Source: JAQVEB01 sp028698105 | GTDB lineage: Bacteria > Bacteroidota > Bacteroidia > Bacteroidales > Dysgonomonadaceae | Assembly (NCBI GenBank): GCA_964293155.1 | Contig: CAXYYA010000076.1 | Coordinates: 1-9,214, forward strand | Length of the DNA stretch: 9,214 nucleotides | Direction: 5' to 3' | In this document: piece by piece, positions 6,879-9,214 of the stretch | How the letters are laid out: every line of letters starts with the position of its first letter | How positions within the stretch are numbered: position 1 is the stretch's first letter | The notes under the pieces: model-generated | Database searches by the model: none | What the model was told of the DNA's origin: nothing | The model's input: the letters and a program-made list of their open reading frames with translations, nothing else | Made by a program: the position numbers and the translations under genes

Positions 6879-6898
6879 GTTTGCAACTCAGTTGCATA
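6866..6898 (+). promoter_or_regulatory. Fur-type operator: 7-1-7 palindrome with a second overlapping dyad
   Basis: TGCAACT-C-AGTTGCA at 6882-6896 is a perfect 7-1-7 inverted repeat, the geometry of Fur, Zur and PerR boxes. A second dyad, TTGCAAA (6866-6872) with TTTGCAA (6880-6886), is centred at 6876, 13 bases to the left, and overlaps it. The stop codon of the regulator lies inside the left dyad. The sites reach to within 12 bases of the -7 box of the next gene, so a bound repressor would cover the -33 region. The assignment to the adjacent regulator is inference. Confidence 0.75.
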
Positions 6899-6909
6899 AA
6901 CTTTTTTAA

Positions 6910-6917
6910 TATCTTTG
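6910..6917 (+). promoter_or_regulatory. -7 promoter box of the efflux operon
   Basis: TATCTTTG matches TAnnTTTG exactly. The predicted start near 6924 falls almost on the first ATG (6925), which favours translation from the ATG at 6934, or a nearly leaderless message. GTTG at 6891-6894, within the operator, may serve as a -33 element with a short 15-base spacer. Confidence 0.65.
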
Positions 6918-6933
6918 CCGTTAAATGATACAA

Positions 6934-7242
6934 ATGAAGATTTTTGCCTATATAGTATCCGTTATTATTTTAATGCTCACTGTAAATCCTTGCATTGATG
7001 AGCATAAAGCTAATGCTATACATAATTCAGAAATTTCCCAAGCCTCAAACCACGAAAACCACGAAAACGAGGCCTACCATTGTTCTCCTTTTTGTACTTG
7101 TCAGTGTTGCCAAACAAATTTCATTGTGTCTGCTATACCGACTTCGCCTGGGGTTGCGGAGTTGACAATTCGTTATATTGAACATTCCACAAGTTTTCAT
7201 AGTCTCGATTTATTCGATTTTTACATTCCTCCTAAAACATAA
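6934..7242 (+). CDS. Small exported Cys/His-rich protein (DUF6660-like)
   Basis: The 102-residue product starts with a signal-like segment (MKIFAYIVSVIILMLTVNPC, residues 1-20). A hydrophilic His/Asn/Glu stretch follows (HENHENE at 40-46), then a tight cysteine cluster HCSPFCTCQCC (H49, C50, C54, C56, C58, C59), and the C-terminus is LFDFYIPPKT. I recognise the pattern of the small DUF6660-type proteins found beside CusA/CzcA pumps in Bacteroidota, whose function is not established. The cluster suggests metal binding in the periplasm, for example as a chaperone or buffer feeding the pump, which is inference. C20 near the end of the hydrophobic segment could be a lipid site, but the preceding residues (V-N-P) are a poor lipobox. 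ATG 6925 would add three residues (MIQ); 6934 is preferred from the promoter position. It is the first gene after the operator. Confidence 0.8.
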   Translation: MKIFAYIVSVIILMLTVNPCIDEHKANAIHNSEISQASNHENHENEAYHCSPFCTCQCCQTNFIVSAIPTSPGVAELTIRYIEHSTSFHSLDLFDFYIPPKT

Positions 7243-7287
7243 AAACATTCAATCAATATTATAAATCAAGAAAATAAATGATAATTT

Positions 7288-7419
7288 GTGAGAAAAAAGA
7301 AGAATAAAATCCGGCTAAAACAAGTAATAAAATGGTTTTTCATTTCTATTATCTGTTTAGTTCTCATTATTGGAATCTTTGCCAGAATCCAACACTTTTT
7401 CACAATACATTTAAAATAA
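7288..7419 (+). CDS. 43-residue single-helix membrane protein, GTG start
   Basis: An open frame from GTG 7288 to TAA 7417-7419 encodes a very basic N-terminus (MRKKKNKIRLKQ), one hydrophobic helix at about residues 14-32 (IKWFFISIICLVLIIGIFA) and a short tail with two His (RIQHFFTIHLK). An in-frame stop at 7282-7284 leaves GTG as the only plausible start. It fills the gap between the exported Cys-rich protein and the RND pump, ending 11 bases before the pump ATG. This is typical operon spacing and supports real translation. The positive-inside rule predicts an N-in, C-out inner-membrane protein. I do not recognise the family. By position it could be an accessory peptide of the pump, comparable in kind only to small RND-associated helices such as AcrZ. 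It may alternatively be a non-coding spacer that happens to be open. Confidence 0.6.
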   Translation: MRKKKNKIRLKQVIKWFFISIICLVLIIGIFARIQHFFTIHLK

Positions 7420-7430
7420 ATTAACAAATT

Positions 7431-9214
7431 ATGATAAACAGTATAATATCCTTTTCAATAAAGAATAAGGCACTTATCGGGCTGATGACAATCGGACTGA
7501 TTATTGGCGGAATATATTCCATGACGAAAGTGCCACTTGACGCCACACCTGACATTACAAACAATCAGGTTTTGGTAATTACCACCGCACCCAATTTGGG
7601 CACGGAAGACATTGAACAGTTTGTAACCTATCAGGTAGAATTGGCGGTAGCGAACCTGCCCGACGTGACTGAAATACGAAGCGTGTCACGTTTTGGGCTT
7701 TCGGTTGTAACCATTGTTTTCAAAGAAAGCGCCGGGACATATCTTCCCCGGCAGTTGGTAAGTGAAGCCTTAGCCGAAGTTAAAGAAAAAATTCCACAGG
7801 GATTTGGGGAACCGTTTATGGCGCCAATCAGCACCGGATTAGGCGAAATTTATCAATACACGCTTGAAGTGCAACCCGGTTACGATACCGTTTATAACGA
7901 CATGGAACTGCGCACCATGCAGGAATGGATTGTAAAACGACAAATGGCTATGCTGCCCGGAGTGGTAGAAGTAAACTCTTTTGGGGGCAGGGGTAAACAA
8001 TACGAAGTCGCTGTTAATCCTGATAAACTCAGAAGTATGGGTTTAGCCATTTCGGATATTTTTGAAGCACTTGACGACAACAATCAGAACACAGGCGGCG
8101 CATATATCGAGAAAAATTTTCAGGCCAACTTTATCCGTGGCGAAGGGTTGATGCGTTCGTTGGATGATATTAAAAACACTTTGGTCGCAAACATTGACGG
8201 GCAACCCATTTTCATCAGGGATGTGGCAGAAGTGAAATTCGGAAGTTTTGTCCGTTATGGTGCTTTTACCAAAGATGGAAAGGGAGAGGCCGTTGGCGGA
8301 ATCGTGATGATGCTGAAAGGCGAAAACTCAAACGATGTGATTAAGGATGTAAAAGAGCGAATGGCTTTAATTCAAAAATCACTGCCTGATGGTGTTGAAA
8401 TTAAACCTTTTCTTGACCGCAGTAAGCTCATTAAAAGTACCACATCTACCGTTGCCGAAAACCTGTCGTTGGGTGCGCTGATTGTTATTTTTGTGCTGGT
8501 TATCTTCCTCGGGAATTTAAGGGGCGGTTTAATTGTGGCATCAACCATTCCGCTGGCCTTGCTATTTGCATTTATCATGATGAACCTGTTTGGGGTGTGG
8601 GCTAACCTGATGAGTTTGGGGGCGCTCGATTTCGGGATATTGGTAGATGGTGCAGTAATTATTGTTGAAGCCATGATATTTTACCTCCATCGTAAAAACC
8701 TTATCGGAACAAAACTTGACCAGGCGAAACGAAACGAAATTGCCTATAATTCGGCAAGCAAAATGATGAACTCGGCATTTTTTGGACAACTGATTATTTT
8801 GATTGTATTTATGCCCGTTTTGGCCTTACAAGGTGTCGAAGGCAAAATGTTTATCCCGATGGCTATGACCTTTGGTTTTGCTGTTTTGGGCGTAGTTATC
8901 TTGTGCCTCACGTACATTCCGATGATGGCAGCCTTATTCCTCCAACCACCAAAAACAGACAAAAAAACCTGGGGCGATAAAATAATTGGAAAACTCGAAA
9001 ATGCTTACACTCCTGTAATCGGATGGTCGCTTAAAAGGAGTTGGATTGTAATTACCATCGCATTCGTGCTGTTAATTTCCGGTGGTTTTCTGTTTACCAG
9101 AATGGGAGCCGAATTTATCCCAAAACTCGATGAAGGCGATTTTGCTTTTCAGGCATTTTTAAAGCCGGGAACTTCATTAACCGAAGTAACAAAAACTTCC
9201 ACCCGACTGGAACA
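7431..9214 (+). CDS. CzcA/CusA-family heavy-metal RND efflux pump (3' end outside window)
   Basis: The 594 residues visible are the N-terminal part of a roughly 1,000-residue or longer inner-membrane proton/metal antiporter. Such pumps work with a periplasmic adaptor and an outer-membrane channel. The first membrane helix is at about 14-31, followed by VPLDATPDITNNQV, the typical HME start of the first periplasmic domain. Helices 2 and 3 follow at about 345-388. Helix 4 carries LGALDFGILVDGAVIIVE with D400, D406 and E413, matching the proton-relay residues D402, D408 and E415 of CzcA. The second periplasmic domain begins near FIPKLDEGD (up to D570). At the position of the CusA metal-binding Met573 there is Gln574 (GDFAFQAF), which fits CzcA-like divalent-metal pumps better than Cu(I)/Ag(I) pumps. 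The pump is the likely target of the operator upstream. No frameshift is seen; the frame runs off the end. Confidence 0.95.
   Translation, partial: MINSIISFSIKNKALIGLMTIGLIIGGIYSMTKVPLDATPDITNNQVLVITTAPNLGTEDIEQFVTYQVELAVANLPDVTEIRSVSRFGLSVVTIVFKESAGTYLPRQLVSEALAEVKEKIPQGFGEPFMAPISTGLGEIYQYTLEVQPGYDTVYNDMELRTMQEWIVKRQMAMLPGVVEVNSFGGRGKQYEVAVNPDKLRSMGLAISDIFEALDDNNQNTGGAYIEKNFQANFIRGEGLMRSLDDIKNTLVANIDGQPIFIRDVAEVKFGSFVRYGAFTKDGKGEAVGGIVMMLKGENSNDVIKDVKERMALIQKSLPDGVEIKPFLDRSKLIKSTTSTVAENLSLGALIVIFVLVIFLGNLRGGLIVASTIPLALLFAFIMMNLFGVWANLMSLGALDFGILVDGAVIIVEAMIFYLHRKNLIGTKLDQAKRNEIAYNSASKMMNSAFFGQLIILIVFMPVLALQGVEGKMFIPMAMTFGFAVLGVVILCLTYIPMMAALFLQPPKTDKKTWGDKIIGKLENAYTPVIGWSLKRSWIVITIAFVLLISGGFLFTRMGAEFIPKLDEGDFAFQAFLKPGTSLTEVTKTSTRLE

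Noticed and set aside
1..9214. CRISPR arrays, tRNA or rRNA genes
   Set aside because: No regularly spaced direct repeats and no cloverleaf or conserved rRNA segments were seen on either strand.

Overview
The window looks like a chromosomal segment of a member of the Bacteroidota, probably Bacteroidales. The evidence is the gene order nusB-yajC-ybbR-coaE, the long NusB with a family-typical N-terminal extension, the lack of strong Shine-Dalgarno sequences, and several boxes matching the Bacteroidota -7 promoter consensus TAnnTTTG. The genus cannot be fixed by eye.

Left part (about 100-3300, all minus strand): a housekeeping block. A compact operon reads leftward as nusB, yajC, a YbbR-domain membrane protein and coaE, with gaps of only 10-24 bases. 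A 65-residue winged-helix protein (DUF2582-like) follows with its own promoter and a clear intrinsic terminator. Together these cover transcription antitermination, Sec translocation support, an envelope protein and the last step of coenzyme A synthesis.

Middle (3300-5460): a 161-base divergent promoter region, then a secreted GH20 beta-N-acetylhexosaminidase on the plus strand with all expected active-site motifs, closed by a 12-bp perfect hairpin.

Junction (5460-6416): about 950 bases with no credible gene. It holds degenerate dispersed repeats, a 15-bp inverted pair 626 bases apart, a homopolymer-rich patch and a nested inverted repeat. It looks like the scar or edge of an accessory element.

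Right part (6465 to the window end, plus strand): a heavy-metal export module. It contains a cysteine-rich Fur-family regulator, a small exported Cys/His-rich protein (resembling the family I know as DUF6660), an unlisted 43-residue single-helix membrane protein starting with GTG, and a CzcA/CusA-type RND pump cut by the window end. Between the regulator and the small exported protein lies a perfect 7-1-7 palindrome, the geometry of a Fur-family operator, just upstream of a TAnnTTTG promoter box. The simplest reading is metal-responsive repression of the efflux operon by the neighbouring regulator. The least described parts are the two small proteins, the operator and the repeat-rich junction.
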